From positions 1 to 23,419 of the forward strand of contig JADGAO010000020.1 of the NCBI GenBank assembly GCA_015231995.1: DNA of 23,419 nt, in the 5' to 3' direction. Below the pieces are notes generated by a model, which worked only from the letters and a program-made list of their open reading frames with translations, was not told the DNA's origin and did not search any database. Position numbers and translations under genes: made by a program. Shown piece by piece: positions 8,423 to 16,703 of the stretch (its first letter is position 1; each line of letters opens with the position of its first letter). The DNA comes from Nitrospinota bacterium (lineage in GTDB: Bacteria; Nitrospinota_A; UBA7883; JACRLM01).

Positions 8423-8463
8423 CGAAAGGCTTCGGGCGAAGGCTTTCGAAAGTTGGTTTTTTG
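8423..8463 (+). terminator. Likely terminator after the serine recombinase gene
   Basis: CGAAAGGCTTCG (8423-8434) and CGAAGGCTTTCG (8437-8448) form a 12-bp stem with one internal G-G mismatch. A few bases later comes TTTTTT. The loop of two bases would open to four in RNA. It lies 21 bases past the stop codon. Confidence 0.55.
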
Positions 8464-8512
8464 AGGGTTTTTAAGGGTTTTTGGACTGATATTTAATAAA
8501 TAAGGAGAAACT

Positions 8513-8704
8513 ATGAGCAAGATTGCGGTACTGATAGAACTATTGGAGGATATTTCCAATGAACGGCGTCCACATAAAACGACTTTTGTCCTGTACGATA
8601 AAAACAGCCATAAGCTTGGTCATTTCGAAATCAGCGACGATGGCAGGGAGATAAAGGAATTTGATAAGAAGGGGGTTTATCTGGGAAAGCTGGTGAGGGA
8701 ATAG
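8513..8704 (+). CDS. 63-aa hypothetical protein
   Basis: A small, charged, probably soluble protein: MSKIAVLIELLEDISNERRP, then a beta-strand-like pattern FVLYDKNSHKLGHFEI, and GVYLGKLVRE at the end. A strong AAGGAG lies six bases before the ATG, which is the main support for a real gene. No family was recognised. It is the last rightward gene and converges on the restriction operon, whose stop codon is only 25 bases away. A serine-recombinase accessory factor or a regulator is possible, but there is no direct evidence. Confidence 0.65.
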   Translation: MSKIAVLIELLEDISNERRPHKTTFVLYDKNSHKLGHFEISDDGREIKEFDKKGVYLGKLVRE

Positions 8705-8728
8705 AATAGACAGAATGGAAGCACTCAA

Positions 8729-11700
8729 TTATTTCAGTTGAGCAAAGGAAAATATTAAAGCCAGTCCCTCAATCCAAATTTTTAATTCCTTCTCCGCAAG
8801 CTTGCTATCTCTCAAGTCCTGCTCGGAATGGGCAACATAGGTATTTCTGAATTCATTAATGGCCTTTACAGCCGCCAGCAGATCACGACTCCCGGCTACT
8901 CTGAAATTTTTCTTGATAGTTTCATAAATACCACCAATTTTTCGGTTATCGTTCAGGGCGTATGCCAAACAGTTGCTCAACAAGCCGATGAGGGAAAGAC
9001 CATTATGATAAACGAGGGTCTTTTTAAGATTCTTTGCTATGTTTCGAAAGTTATTTTCATCAGCCCTGCTTATATCTCCATAGAACGGCTCAAACCAATC
9101 CACCTGCTTTTGTGGAGAAGTTGGCATTTCAGATTCCAACATCCTGATAATCACACTTCTTGCGGCGTCATCTATAGAACCAAGCAATGGTTGAAATACC
9201 GGTGAAAGATTCACCCCCTCTTTATTTCTGAGGAAAGCAAAAAGCTCAAGCGCCTCACTAGCCGCTTTTTTATATCTGGACGGCAAATTTTCGATTATAG
9301 CGAGATCAACGATACCCCTTACCGTTGGAGTCTGCTCTTCAGGCTTTTTCTCAAACAGCGGCAGTTGAGGAACGACCTTCTCATCCAAAAGCTCTTTACG
9401 AGATGGCGCACAGGTTCTTGCCAGTTCGCCAAGCGTCTTGCATGATGCCCCACTGAAAACGCCCTGCTGGACATAGACATATTCCCACTTCGTCGTTTTT
9501 GACGAGGCCGATTTGCACCATTCGACCGCCGCTCTTACCTTCAAAGGAACATCTTTATCTTCACGTCCCTTTGTCTCAATCAGGTAATAATGACCTTCTT
9601 TGGTTCTGGCAAAAAAATCTGGAGTGTAAAAGGCTAGGCGGAAACCATCGGAAAGATAATCAATCCTCAAACATTGTGGTCCGGCATTTTTTGCGAATGC
9701 GGCTATATCACCTGCGCTCTCCGCCCTATCCAGAAATTGCGTCATGGCAACTTCTAATTCTCTGTTACAGGGAACGAGGTTGAACAGGGTATTCTTGGCC
9801 TTTACGGCAGGCCGCCGTTCGCTATGAGTGACCTGATAAGGTTTCCATTCCGCCAGTGAAGAAAACTCCGCTTTTTTATCTCTTGCTTCTGTTTTGATGG
9901 TTCTTTCCCGGATAAGAGGAACAAAAACTGCCCTAACATGCTCCTGAACATCCGCATCTCCTAGCCTGTGTACCAGATTTTGGTCGAAAAGGTTGGTCTT
10001 AACCTCGAAAAGGATTTCTTCAAAAAATGTTTGAACAAGGGGAGCCAGGGTGGCATGTGTGCCGCGTAATCGGCAAATGTGCTCCAGCATGTGAACGTAG
10101 TAAGAGATCGCGCCGGGGCCATTTTCCAAAAGCTGGATATTTATCTTCATCCTTTCCACTATTTCATTAGTGAAAAGCGCTCTCCCCTCGTATTCAATTT
10201 CTGTCTTGCCATTTCGCCCCAACGGAAGCTTGGATAATCCCTCAAACCTCTTTTTTACGTCATCAAGAGAAAGATTCTCAATTTTAGGAATGGGCCTATG
10301 AGCGGCGGTGAGAACGGGAATTTTGATATCAAGAGCTTTTAAGTCTTTATTTCCGGCGTCTGGGAAAATGGAAATAGTGGTCTGTGGCACATTGTCAACG
10401 TCCACAACTTCCACTAGTACCCCTTCCTGCGCCAACTCCTGCTGATAAAGGCTGGCAAAGGCCGGATGTTCCACAATCGTTACCAGCTCCTCTGCCTGCC
10501 CTGGGGGTGTCATTCGTCGCAAACCACGCCCAAGCGTCTGCTCTGGCAAAATATTGGCTTTTGAACTGTAGGGACGTAATGGAACGATTGTGGTTACGTT
10601 CCGCACATCCCAACCTTCTCGAAGCATAAGAACCGAAACAATGCACTTATAAGGGCTAGAATTTGAATCAAGCTCTCTACTTAACTTGCGTAGGGCCTTC
10701 AAGTCCTCATCACTTATTTCGCTATCGCTTTCGACAAATATCTGCTGTTTCTCGGCTCCCCTGCCAACGTTCTTTATTTTGCCTTTGAGATTGGTATGCA
10801 GGTTTATCGTAAAACCATTAAGGTTCTTAAAAATAACGTCGCTACTCAAACGCTGAGCTATTTCATCAGCGGCTTTCGTATCTTCACACATTACAAACAT
10901 TAGGGGCTTCTTGCCGCTGGACTCCCACTCCTCACAGCTTTTCAGCCATCGTTCATAGCCAATCCGTAAATGATGTTCAAATTTATACGCGGCGCTGTCA
11001 TGGGCGACTTCTTTTAAATCTCCACCTCTGCCGATGACAGGGGTTTTCACAATCCCCCCGTCAACGGCTTCACCCAGCGGAGCATCGCAAACTACATGCT
11101 TAAAAATATTCCCCTTGTTATCTTTTGGCGTTGCGCTGAAATCAAGTTGGGAAACAATACCGCCGCCGGTCTTTTTCCTCACTGTTTCATGGATGTACTT
11201 AATCGCTTCGTTCCAAGCAGAGTCGGGGTCCCACACATGATGCGCTTCGTCATTTAGCACCATCACATTACGATGGCCGGTTATCCTGTCCCGTAACAAA
11301 GCTCCCGTATCCAGAGCCTTTGCTTTCGAGACGGGCGGCCCAGCCCATGGATACGTTTCCCCTTCCTGTTTTTTCTTTCGCTTTTCGAGATCATACAGGC
11401 GGTGGATATTGGTGAGATAAAGCGTCCCTCCGGTTACGGATTGTCCCGCCTCGTCCTGTAAAACAGTTGAAAGGTTCCAGTCTCCCTTCCACTCAACCGG
11501 GATAAGCGGGTCTTCATCAAATATTTTCCCGTTTCCAAAGTCTTCCTTGAGCCGCTCAAAAACCGTGATATTTGGCGCGATCACCACAAAATGCCTAGCC
11601 ATTGGCGAATCCGACTCACGCAAGGCATGGAAATAGCTCCATACAATTGCGAGGCTCATTACCTTTGTTTTTCCGGCTCCGGTGGCGAGTTTAAAAGCGT

Positions 11701-12145
11701 ACCTGCTCCATGCGTCTTCTTCCTCGGTTATACCTAAAGCGGCAATTTCCCTGTTTTCGCCGCCAAATTCGGAATAAAGTTGGGATAGAAATTCAAGCTT
11801 CCTCACCTCTTTGAGATAGATGAGGGTCTCAATGGCCTCTCTCTGACAGAAGTAATAACGGAACTCGAATTCATCTCCTGCCGGAGTAGTGCGGATATGA
11901 CTTCGGCCAAACCAATGGCTCAAAAGATGGCGGGTGGTATCGCTTGCGCCAAAATAACCGTTTTCCCGCCATTCCCGCACAGCCACCCGAAGGTTATGAG
12001 CAATAACGATAGACGATGGCCGCCGCCCTTTGGCTATTTCAGCGGGGGCATCCTTTGCTTTCGACCGCACCCTATGGGCATTCGGCTCTTCCCATGATTT
12101 ATAAAGCGGAGCTAGAGCGGATTTATTGATTACTATTTCGCTCAT
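8729..12145 (-). CDS. Type III Res-like helicase-nuclease with C-terminal HEPN-like segment
   Basis: An 1138-aa restriction subunit. SF2 helicase motifs: Walker A ATGAGKT (154-160), DEAH (299-302), SAT (337-339), and motif VI QTLGRGLRR (536-544). A PD-(D/E)XK nuclease follows: P842-D843-F, then E857-T-K859 in IETKG. In known type III systems such a subunit translocates on DNA with ATP and cleaves when paired with its Mod methyltransferase, probably the product at 12901-14811. About 200 further residues end in an all-helical segment with EFRNTYVAH (R1100 to H1106), which fits the R-x4-6-H signature of HEPN RNases with the usual polar residue after Arg. It resembles the long BPTD_3080-type restriction endonucleases, whose tail may be the same. 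The ATG directly abuts the stop codon of the NYN gene (TAG-ATG), so the two are translationally coupled. Confidence 0.88.
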   Translation of the reverse strand: MSEIVINKSALAPLYKSWEEPNAHRVRSKAKDAPAEIAKGRRPSSIVIAHNLRVAVREWRENGYFGASDTTRHLLSHWFGRSHIRTTPAGDEFEFRYYFCQREAIETLIYLKEVRKLEFLSQLYSEFGGENREIAALGITEEEDAWSRYAFKLATGAGKTKVMSLAIVWSYFHALRESDSPMARHFVVIAPNITVFERLKEDFGNGKIFDEDPLIPVEWKGDWNLSTVLQDEAGQSVTGGTLYLTNIHRLYDLEKRKKKQEGETYPWAGPPVSKAKALDTGALLRDRITGHRNVMVLNDEAHHVWDPDSAWNEAIKYIHETVRKKTGGGIVSQLDFSATPKDNKGNIFKHVVCDAPLGEAVDGGIVKTPVIGRGGDLKEVAHDSAAYKFEHHLRIGYERWLKSCEEWESSGKKPLMFVMCEDTKAADEIAQRLSSDVIFKNLNGFTINLHTNLKGKIKNVGRGAEKQQIFVESDSEISDEDLKALRKLSRELDSNSSPYKCIVSVLMLREGWDVRNVTTIVPLRPYSSKANILPEQTLGRGLRRMTPPGQAEELVTIVEHPAFASLYQQELAQEGVLVEVVDVDNVPQTTISIFPDAGNKDLKALDIKIPVLTAAHRPIPKIENLSLDDVKKRFEGLSKLPLGRNGKTEIEYEGRALFTNEIVERMKINIQLLENGPGAISYYVHMLEHICRLRGTHATLAPLVQTFFEEILFEVKTNLFDQNLVHRLGDADVQEHVRAVFVPLIRERTIKTEARDKKAEFSSLAEWKPYQVTHSERRPAVKAKNTLFNLVPCNRELEVAMTQFLDRAESAGDIAAFAKNAGPQCLRIDYLSDGFRLAFYTPDFFARTKEGHYYLIETKGREDKDVPLKVRAAVEWCKSASSKTTKWEYVYVQQGVFSGASCKTLGELARTCAPSRKELLDEKVVPQLPLFEKKPEEQTPTVRGIVDLAIIENLPSRYKKAASEALELFAFLRNKEGVNLSPVFQPLLGSIDDAARSVIIRMLESEMPTSPQKQVDWFEPFYGDISRADENNFRNIAKNLKKTLVYHNGLSLIGLLSNCLAYALNDNRKIGGIYETIKKNFRVAGSRDLLAAVKAINEFRNTYVAHSEQDLRDSKLAEKELKIWIEGLALIFSFAQLK

Positions 12146-12724
12146 CTATGCGCCTGGCTTTCTATAATCGTTAGGATCAAGGCATGATGTATAGAGGGCG
12201 GAATCAATACGTATCCAATCCGTCCCGTTGATCCCTCTTTTATTTTTGGAAATGGGACTATCAGGAAACGCAGAAGCAAGCTTTATCCACTTATCCGAAA
12301 TGAACGCCTGCTCTTTTATTTCCTGAACGGCTTCTGTCAAATCCTGATCTTGGCTGAATACGATTCCCACGTCATAATTGCCGTGTCGTGCAAGCCGCAC
12401 CATATCGAGGGCAATTCGGATATCAATCCCTTTTTCCTTGCCGTTCCTGATTGGCCTGGAAAAAGTAAAAATCCTTCGCTTGCCCATGCTGGCAAGTTTT
12501 GCCATCCAAAAGTGATGCCAATGAGCTTTATCCTGTTTATCGGGAATGCCTGTATAGAAACGAACCTGATTCAGTTGCCATCCTTTTATCTCACAAATCT
12601 TCTTTGCAAGTTTTAAAGGATCGAAGTCTGGATAAGGACGGTCAAACGCCTCTCTGGCGGAGTGGTAAAGATTTTGCCCGTCGAAGAATGCAACCGCCCT
12701 CTTAACTTTGGGTTCAGTTACCAT
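12146..12724 (-). CDS. NYN-domain (PIN-like) nuclease
   Basis: A 192-aa protein. The NYN/LabA-like fold is shown by AVAFFDGQNLYH (D15 and N18), KGIDIRIALDMVRLA (D101 and D107), and GIVFSQDQDLTEAV (D126, D128), which together form the acidic metal site of PIN-like RNases. NYN proteins generally cut RNA, but the substrate here is unknown. It lies between the methyltransferase and the Res gene, whose start abuts its stop codon, so it belongs to the restriction cluster. A promoter-like sequence and an attenuator-like hairpin precede its ATG, and GAGG lies just before the start. Possible roles are an abortive RNase, a tRNase, or an accessory effector. Confidence 0.85.
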   Translation of the reverse strand: MVTEPKVKRAVAFFDGQNLYHSAREAFDRPYPDFDPLKLAKKICEIKGWQLNQVRFYTGIPDKQDKAHWHHFWMAKLASMGKRRIFTFSRPIRNGKEKGIDIRIALDMVRLARHGNYDVGIVFSQDQDLTEAVQEIKEQAFISDKWIKLASAFPDSPISKNKRGINGTDWIRIDSALYTSCLDPNDYRKPGA

Positions 12725-12732
12725 AGGGCCTC

Positions 12733-12792
12733 AAAAAAATAACCCCGTCCGAGGTTATCCAGCCTTTCAGCCTTCAAACAAGTCGAACGGGG
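12733..12792 (-). promoter_or_regulatory. Attenuator-like terminator hairpin in the NYN-Res leader
   Basis: In the transcript sense, CCCCGTTCGA (12792-12783) can pair over all 10 positions (one G-U) with TCGGACGGGG (12752-12743), followed within three bases by seven T (12739-12733). An alternative, mutually exclusive hairpin ATAACC/GGTTAT (12758-12753 with 12744-12739) shares part of the 3' arm. The structure lies only 8 bases before the NYN ATG. It could terminate read-through from the methyltransferase gene, or act as a conditional attenuator. Which of these holds is not visible from sequence. Confidence 0.6.
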
Positions 12793-12837
12793 AGCAATTG
12801 CGCTTATGCTGAGACTAGGGTGTTTTTCCCTAAGCCC

Positions 12838-12866
12838 ATTATAGAAGCATATTTTCCAGCGTTCCA
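12838..12866 (-). promoter_or_regulatory. Candidate promoter for NYN-Res
   Basis: A perfect TATAAT on the minus strand (12838-12843) is preceded, 17 bases upstream, by TGGAAC (12861-12866; 3 of 6 to consensus). It lies in the 176-bp gap after the methyltransferase gene and would give a leader of about 100 bases containing the attenuator-like hairpin. Confidence 0.5.
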
Positions 12867-12900
12867 CAATTTTGAAAAATATTTTTAAAAACATCGTTTT

Positions 12901-14811
12901 TCAAATAGTTATCTCTACCGTAACGCTGGTGTCACAGCCAAAAGTATCCACAACTTTTACACATGCCGTGTATTTACCCTTCTTTTCGTATTTATGGGTA
13001 GAGTCGCTTACGGTTTTAAGGCTCCGGTCTTTTCTTGTCCGATAGTCCTGCCAATGATGGTTGAATGGCTTGCCCGGCTCCCATTCAAAATCCACCGCCC
13101 AGAAGTCTATAAAGTCCATTCCACTTTTTATCGCCCGTTCTTTCAGGGCTTCCAGTTCCTTGCTGGGAACTTCGGAAAGTGAAGGCATGAACCGGGTGAT
13201 TTTTATGTCCACCGTCCGTTCCTTGCTTTCACCACGATAAACCGGCTCTGCTTCCAATACCGCCATTTCAAGGAACGGCGGTGGCTCCTTACGGTTCTTT
13301 TCCATTATCTCGCGGGGGATGGGAATCAGCTTCAGCTTCACCCCAAACTCCTTTTCCAGCGCGGCGGTGGCAAGGCGTAAATCCATTTCAAATTCCCATG
13401 CTAAGCAATAGCACTCTTTCCCGCCAGCTTGTTGAACGGCCTTAGCCACTTCCTTTGCTTCTTCACGGGTAAAGATGCTGTCTATCCCATCAACATGGCA
13501 AAAATCGCCGGACTTCTTCCCATGCAAGAGAGGCGAAGGCGTTTTGGTCAATACCTCGGCTTTAAAGAATTCAAGCACCACTCGCCTATGCTCTTCATCC
13601 GCCCCATTTAGCCGTTCTTTTTGCCACCATTGCCGCTCGTACCGGCCAAGGTTGTACACGTCAAAAGCGCGATAGGGCTTATTGGAGCTATGTGCGTCCC
13701 GCTGTATTTCTATCATCCGCTTGCGGGAAGTGTGGATGGCAAACCGCCCCAGATCGCTCATTATCCACCGCCGCCCAAGCTTTTCGGCAACAGCCCCCGT
13801 GGTGCCACTGCCACAAAAGAAATCGGCAACAAGATCGCCTTCGTTTGAAGAGGCTTTGATGATGCGTTCAAGAAGAGCTTCGGGTTTTTGGGTGGGGTAA
13901 TCCACCCTTTCCAAGGCTTGAGGATTTACAGGTGGTATGTCATCCCATACAGAATCTACTATGTCTCCTTCAACGTCATCCAAATAAATAATCCTTGTGC
14001 CTCCAGCCGTCGGATTTACATCATCTCGGTATCGGCGACCGTTTTTGTCGGTTTTCCAACGTTCCAGATATTTATCACTATGGGGCTTGAATTGAGTATG
14101 CCAAGTAAAGTGAGTTTTTGATTTGCGATACGATATTATGTCGTCATGCTTCTGCGGAAATTTCTTCGCGGTCTTTCTCTTAAATGAGAAGTATCCCCAA
14201 ATGACTTCATTTAGAAAATTGTCTCTGCTGAATACTTCCTCCAGCACTTGTCGTAAGTGATGATTCACTCTCCAATCGCAATGCACATAGATGCTTCCTG
14301 TTTCAGAAAGCAATTCCCGCATCAAGATTAACCGCTCGCGCATCATATGGAGGTAGGAGTCTGTCCCTTTGCCCCACATATCACTGTAGGCAACCATTTC
14401 AAGGGTTGACTGGTCTTTTTCTATGGTTTCCTTCTCGTCCCCTACGGGAATATCCATAGTGAAATCCGCGCCAACATCAAAAGGCGGGTCAATGTAGATA
14501 AGGTCAATCTTTCCTCTGAACTCTTTCAGGAGGGAAGCCATCACCAGCTTGTTATCGCCCCAGATAAGCCGGTTTCGGAAATCATCAGTGTGCGCTTTCT
14601 TGGCGTTGAAAAGCTTCCCTTGCGATTCCAGCCTGCTTCGCGGCTCGTCAATCGTTTCGATTTTTTGCATGGGCATGGCGGAGCCGGATATATCCACCTC
14701 ACGCCTGTTGCCGTACTCGTCGTACTTGCCTTCCCAAACAAGCTCCGTCTTCATGGTGGAAAGCGGGTGTGGATTCCCCGGCCCATATTTCTGTTGGCCA
14801 TTCATAGGCAT
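12901..14811 (-). CDS. Type III Mod-like DNA methyltransferase with PKD-like C-terminus
   Basis: A 636-aa amino-methyltransferase of the beta class: DPPF (108-111) precedes the SAM-binding loop FFCGSGT (331-337), the order found in type III Mod subunits. The expected product is N6-adenine (or N4-cytosine) methylation. The region between the motifs is the likely target-recognition part, and YPTQKPEALLERII precedes the SAM motif as usual. The last 70 residues (WAVDFEWEPG to TVEITI) are beta-rich, with YEKKGKYTACVKVVDTFG resembling a PKD/Ig-like strand pattern. The start is 12 bases after the stop of the AlbA_2 gene, with a poor ribosome site, so coupling is likely. An in-frame ATG two codons downstream is an alternative start. 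Its natural partner is the Res-like protein, two genes on. Confidence 0.92.
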   Translation of the reverse strand: MPMNGQQKYGPGNPHPLSTMKTELVWEGKYDEYGNRREVDISGSAMPMQKIETIDEPRSRLESQGKLFNAKKAHTDDFRNRLIWGDNKLVMASLLKEFRGKIDLIYIDPPFDVGADFTMDIPVGDEKETIEKDQSTLEMVAYSDMWGKGTDSYLHMMRERLILMRELLSETGSIYVHCDWRVNHHLRQVLEEVFSRDNFLNEVIWGYFSFKRKTAKKFPQKHDDIISYRKSKTHFTWHTQFKPHSDKYLERWKTDKNGRRYRDDVNPTAGGTRIIYLDDVEGDIVDSVWDDIPPVNPQALERVDYPTQKPEALLERIIKASSNEGDLVADFFCGSGTTGAVAEKLGRRWIMSDLGRFAIHTSRKRMIEIQRDAHSSNKPYRAFDVYNLGRYERQWWQKERLNGADEEHRRVVLEFFKAEVLTKTPSPLLHGKKSGDFCHVDGIDSIFTREEAKEVAKAVQQAGGKECYCLAWEFEMDLRLATAALEKEFGVKLKLIPIPREIMEKNRKEPPPFLEMAVLEAEPVYRGESKERTVDIKITRFMPSLSEVPSKELEALKERAIKSGMDFIDFWAVDFEWEPGKPFNHHWQDYRTRKDRSLKTVSDSTHKYEKKGKYTACVKVVDTFGCDTSVTVEITI

Positions 14812-14823
14812 ACCGTGGTATTT

Positions 14824-16089
14824 CTATCCTTTTGCTTTTGCAAAATATCCATCAATGGTTGACTCTTGCAAATCCCAACCATAATTCCAAGCGATTTTCT
14901 TTGCTGAGTCACAAATGAGCCGCTTTTTTTGCTCCAGCAAAGCCCCGCTTAAAACAACATCTGCATAAATAACATCTTTATCCAGCGCTGACAAAGGTTT
15001 TGTCTGGAATGGATCGTTAGGCCATTTTTGCAGAGGAACGTTGCGTTTGTAGGAAAAAATATTTTCTAACCGTACACCGAAATCCAGCAACCCTTGATAA
15101 CCTATTTCACTATAAAACTTGGCCGATGAATCAATGAATTCGTCAAGAAGGCAAAATAATTCGCTTGCTCTTATGGAAGCTTTATTGTTGGTTTCATCTG
15201 GAGAAAATACGACAGATTGCTTGTAATAATACAATCCAAATATATTCAATTCAGTGTGCCAAAAGCGTTCCTCTTCAACTGACGCTGAAAATTTTATACA
15301 TCCATCGCTTACAATCGTCCCGGCTTTTGACGATGGGGATGGGAAATAATGATCCGTCCCAAAATAATCCCTGACTTGTATTTTGTCATAGAGACCTTTG
15401 ATTTCTGGAGGAGTTAAAAATGGACTCCCTGGATAAACGGGACACATCGAGATTGTAAAAACAGCGGACGGAAAAGCTATCTCCCCATTACTGTTTACGC
15501 TATATGCCGCCATCTTATCCTTGCTTAATTGCTCATCGGTATAGCATTTTACACATCTGTTTTGAGCTTTCTCAAAAAGAGATTGCTTAAAATCCACACT
15601 TTCCCGCCGATGGTCAAGAAGCAATTTTATCCGCTCTATTGTTGCAAGCGATTCCCAATCCTGTCCATCATTCCTGTTACCAGTGCGAACATAGACTTTT
15701 GTATTGGAGTTGATGGCATGAGGTGTCTGGCGGCTTTGGGGAATGCGGATAACGACCACTGCCTTTTGAGCTTGGCTATCAGGGCAAACCTTGATCTCAG
15801 GAATAATTGGTGGCGTAATGGTGTCAAGGATGATGCTGATTACCTGTTCCTCCAGCCCGCGCTTAAATTGGATTCCTTTTATGGGTGATACTGCCTTATT
15901 CTCTTTATTTTCTTCAACCCCAATTAGAATAATCCCACCAAAGGTGTTTGCCATTGCCGCGACGGTCTTCTCAAGATTGTTCGGAAAGTTCTCCTTGTAA
16001 TCAAGATAAGCGTTTTCCGCGACACCGCGACCACAAAAGGACTCGATATCATCCCATGTTAAGTCCTCGATGTTTTTTGAATAGAGCAT
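14824..16089 (-). CDS. Schlafen-type AlbA_2 domain protein
   Basis: A 421-aa protein. The N-terminal AlbA_2 (Schlafen-like) domain spans about residues 15-140: ENAYLDYKENFP, KTVAAMANTFGGIILIGVEE, then VVVIRIPQSRQTPHAI and KVYVRTGNRN. This is the domain long labelled 'putative DNA-binding' or 'ATP-binding', and it is now linked to nuclease activity in some Schlafen proteins. The usual C-terminal HATPase-like or winged-helix part of bacterial members is not obvious; residues about 180-421 are unrecognised, with a CVKC pair at about 174-177. It is the second gene of the restriction operon, between the 57-aa gene and the methyltransferase. A weak AAAGGCGA ribosome site precedes the ATG. Confidence 0.82.
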   Translation of the reverse strand: MLYSKNIEDLTWDDIESFCGRGVAENAYLDYKENFPNNLEKTVAAMANTFGGIILIGVEENKENKAVSPIKGIQFKRGLEEQVISIILDTITPPIIPEIKVCPDSQAQKAVVVIRIPQSRQTPHAINSNTKVYVRTGNRNDGQDWESLATIERIKLLLDHRRESVDFKQSLFEKAQNRCVKCYTDEQLSKDKMAAYSVNSNGEIAFPSAVFTISMCPVYPGSPFLTPPEIKGLYDKIQVRDYFGTDHYFPSPSSKAGTIVSDGCIKFSASVEEERFWHTELNIFGLYYYKQSVVFSPDETNNKASIRASELFCLLDEFIDSSAKFYSEIGYQGLLDFGVRLENIFSYKRNVPLQKWPNDPFQTKPLSALDKDVIYADVVLSGALLEQKKRLICDSAKKIAWNYGWDLQESTIDGYFAKAKG

Positions 16090-16104
16090 GAAATCGCCTT
16101 TACT

Positions 16105-16278
16105 CTACTTTTCTTTACGAACTCCCTTAAAAGGTTTTTCATCGGCCTTTTGGTCTAAAAACCGTCCGGTTTCGGTGTCCCGCTTTGTCCACCTCTCATT
16201 TTGCGGATTAAAAGTCTGTGACCGGTCAGTTACAGCCCCACGCCTTGCGTTATCACCATATGGTTTATTCTTCGCCAT
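16105..16278 (-). CDS. 57-aa basic protein, first gene of the restriction operon
   Basis: Reading the minus strand gives a 57-aa protein that begins MAKNKPYGDNARRGAVTDRS and contains RWTKRDTETGRF and KPFKGVRKEK at its end. It is rich in Lys and Arg (about 30%) and likely unfolded in part. AAGGAGCGATTT before the ATG is a strong ribosome binding site, and a good promoter lies about 50 bases upstream. The AlbA_2 start codon follows 15 bases after its stop. From memory, similar small proteins occur beside restriction systems and are annotated as hypothetical; I cannot verify this here. A nucleic-acid-binding accessory role is a guess from charge alone. Confidence 0.75.
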   Translation of the reverse strand: MAKNKPYGDNARRGAVTDRSQTFNPQNERWTKRDTETGRFLDQKADEKPFKGVRKEK

Positions 16279-16327
16279 AAATCGCTCCTTCTAAAAAGCT
16301 ATTCCCATAATAGGATGAATAATTCTT

Positions 16328-16356
16328 AAGATAAGACCGATTTGCGTATCTGTCAA
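16328..16356 (-). promoter_or_regulatory. Sigma70-type promoter of the restriction operon
   Basis: On the minus strand, a perfect TTGACA (16351-16356) is followed after 17 bases by TATCTT (16328-16333; 4 of 6 to TATAAT). The leader to the 57-aa gene would be about 45 bases, ending in AAGGAG. This is the strongest promoter match in the window. Confidence 0.75.
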
Positions 16357-16703
16357 GCAATCGAAACAAAAATATTTCAATCTATGCCTGTTTTCTGGAG
16401 AAACCCTTAAACCCAGTAAATGAGGTTGTTCCATTCCATTTTCATTCAAAAGGTTACGGGGATATAGTTCTCTAGCGAGTGGACTTTTTATACATGATCG
16501 AGAACAACTACACTTTGCCTGAAACCCGTAAGCCTCCAGGACGGGGTGTTGTTGTCCCGCCCCCTTTTCCCCGGCCACACTGCAATAGGGGCTGGAGAGG
16601 ACTTATGGGATGTCAAGACATCTATGGAGCGGGGCAAGGGAAGCGGCAGAAGCAGAAATTAGATAGCCAAGGTCTTTATCCACGGACATAAACGGTGGCC
16701 GCC
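16357..16703. other. Non-coding gap between the two leftward operons
   Basis: No convincing gene. ORFs on either strand lack ribosome binding sites and show no family features; the minus-strand one would run through the promoter. Visible elements are AAACCCTTAAACCC (16401-16414), which resembles motifs in other gaps of the island, and a short inverted repeat GATGTC-AA-GACATC (16609-16622). Confidence 0.5.

Noticed and set aside
16291..16578. 95-aa minus-strand ORF with several Cys
   Set aside because: It would read through the strong promoter at 16328-16356 and has no ribosome binding site; the Cys spacing fits no zinc site I know.
16676..16684. DnaA-box-like TTATCCAC
   Set aside because: A single imperfect copy; not enough to call an origin.
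16479..16691. 70-aa plus-strand ORF in the same gap
   Set aside because: Low-complexity Pro/Gly/Arg composition, GTG start without a ribosome binding site.
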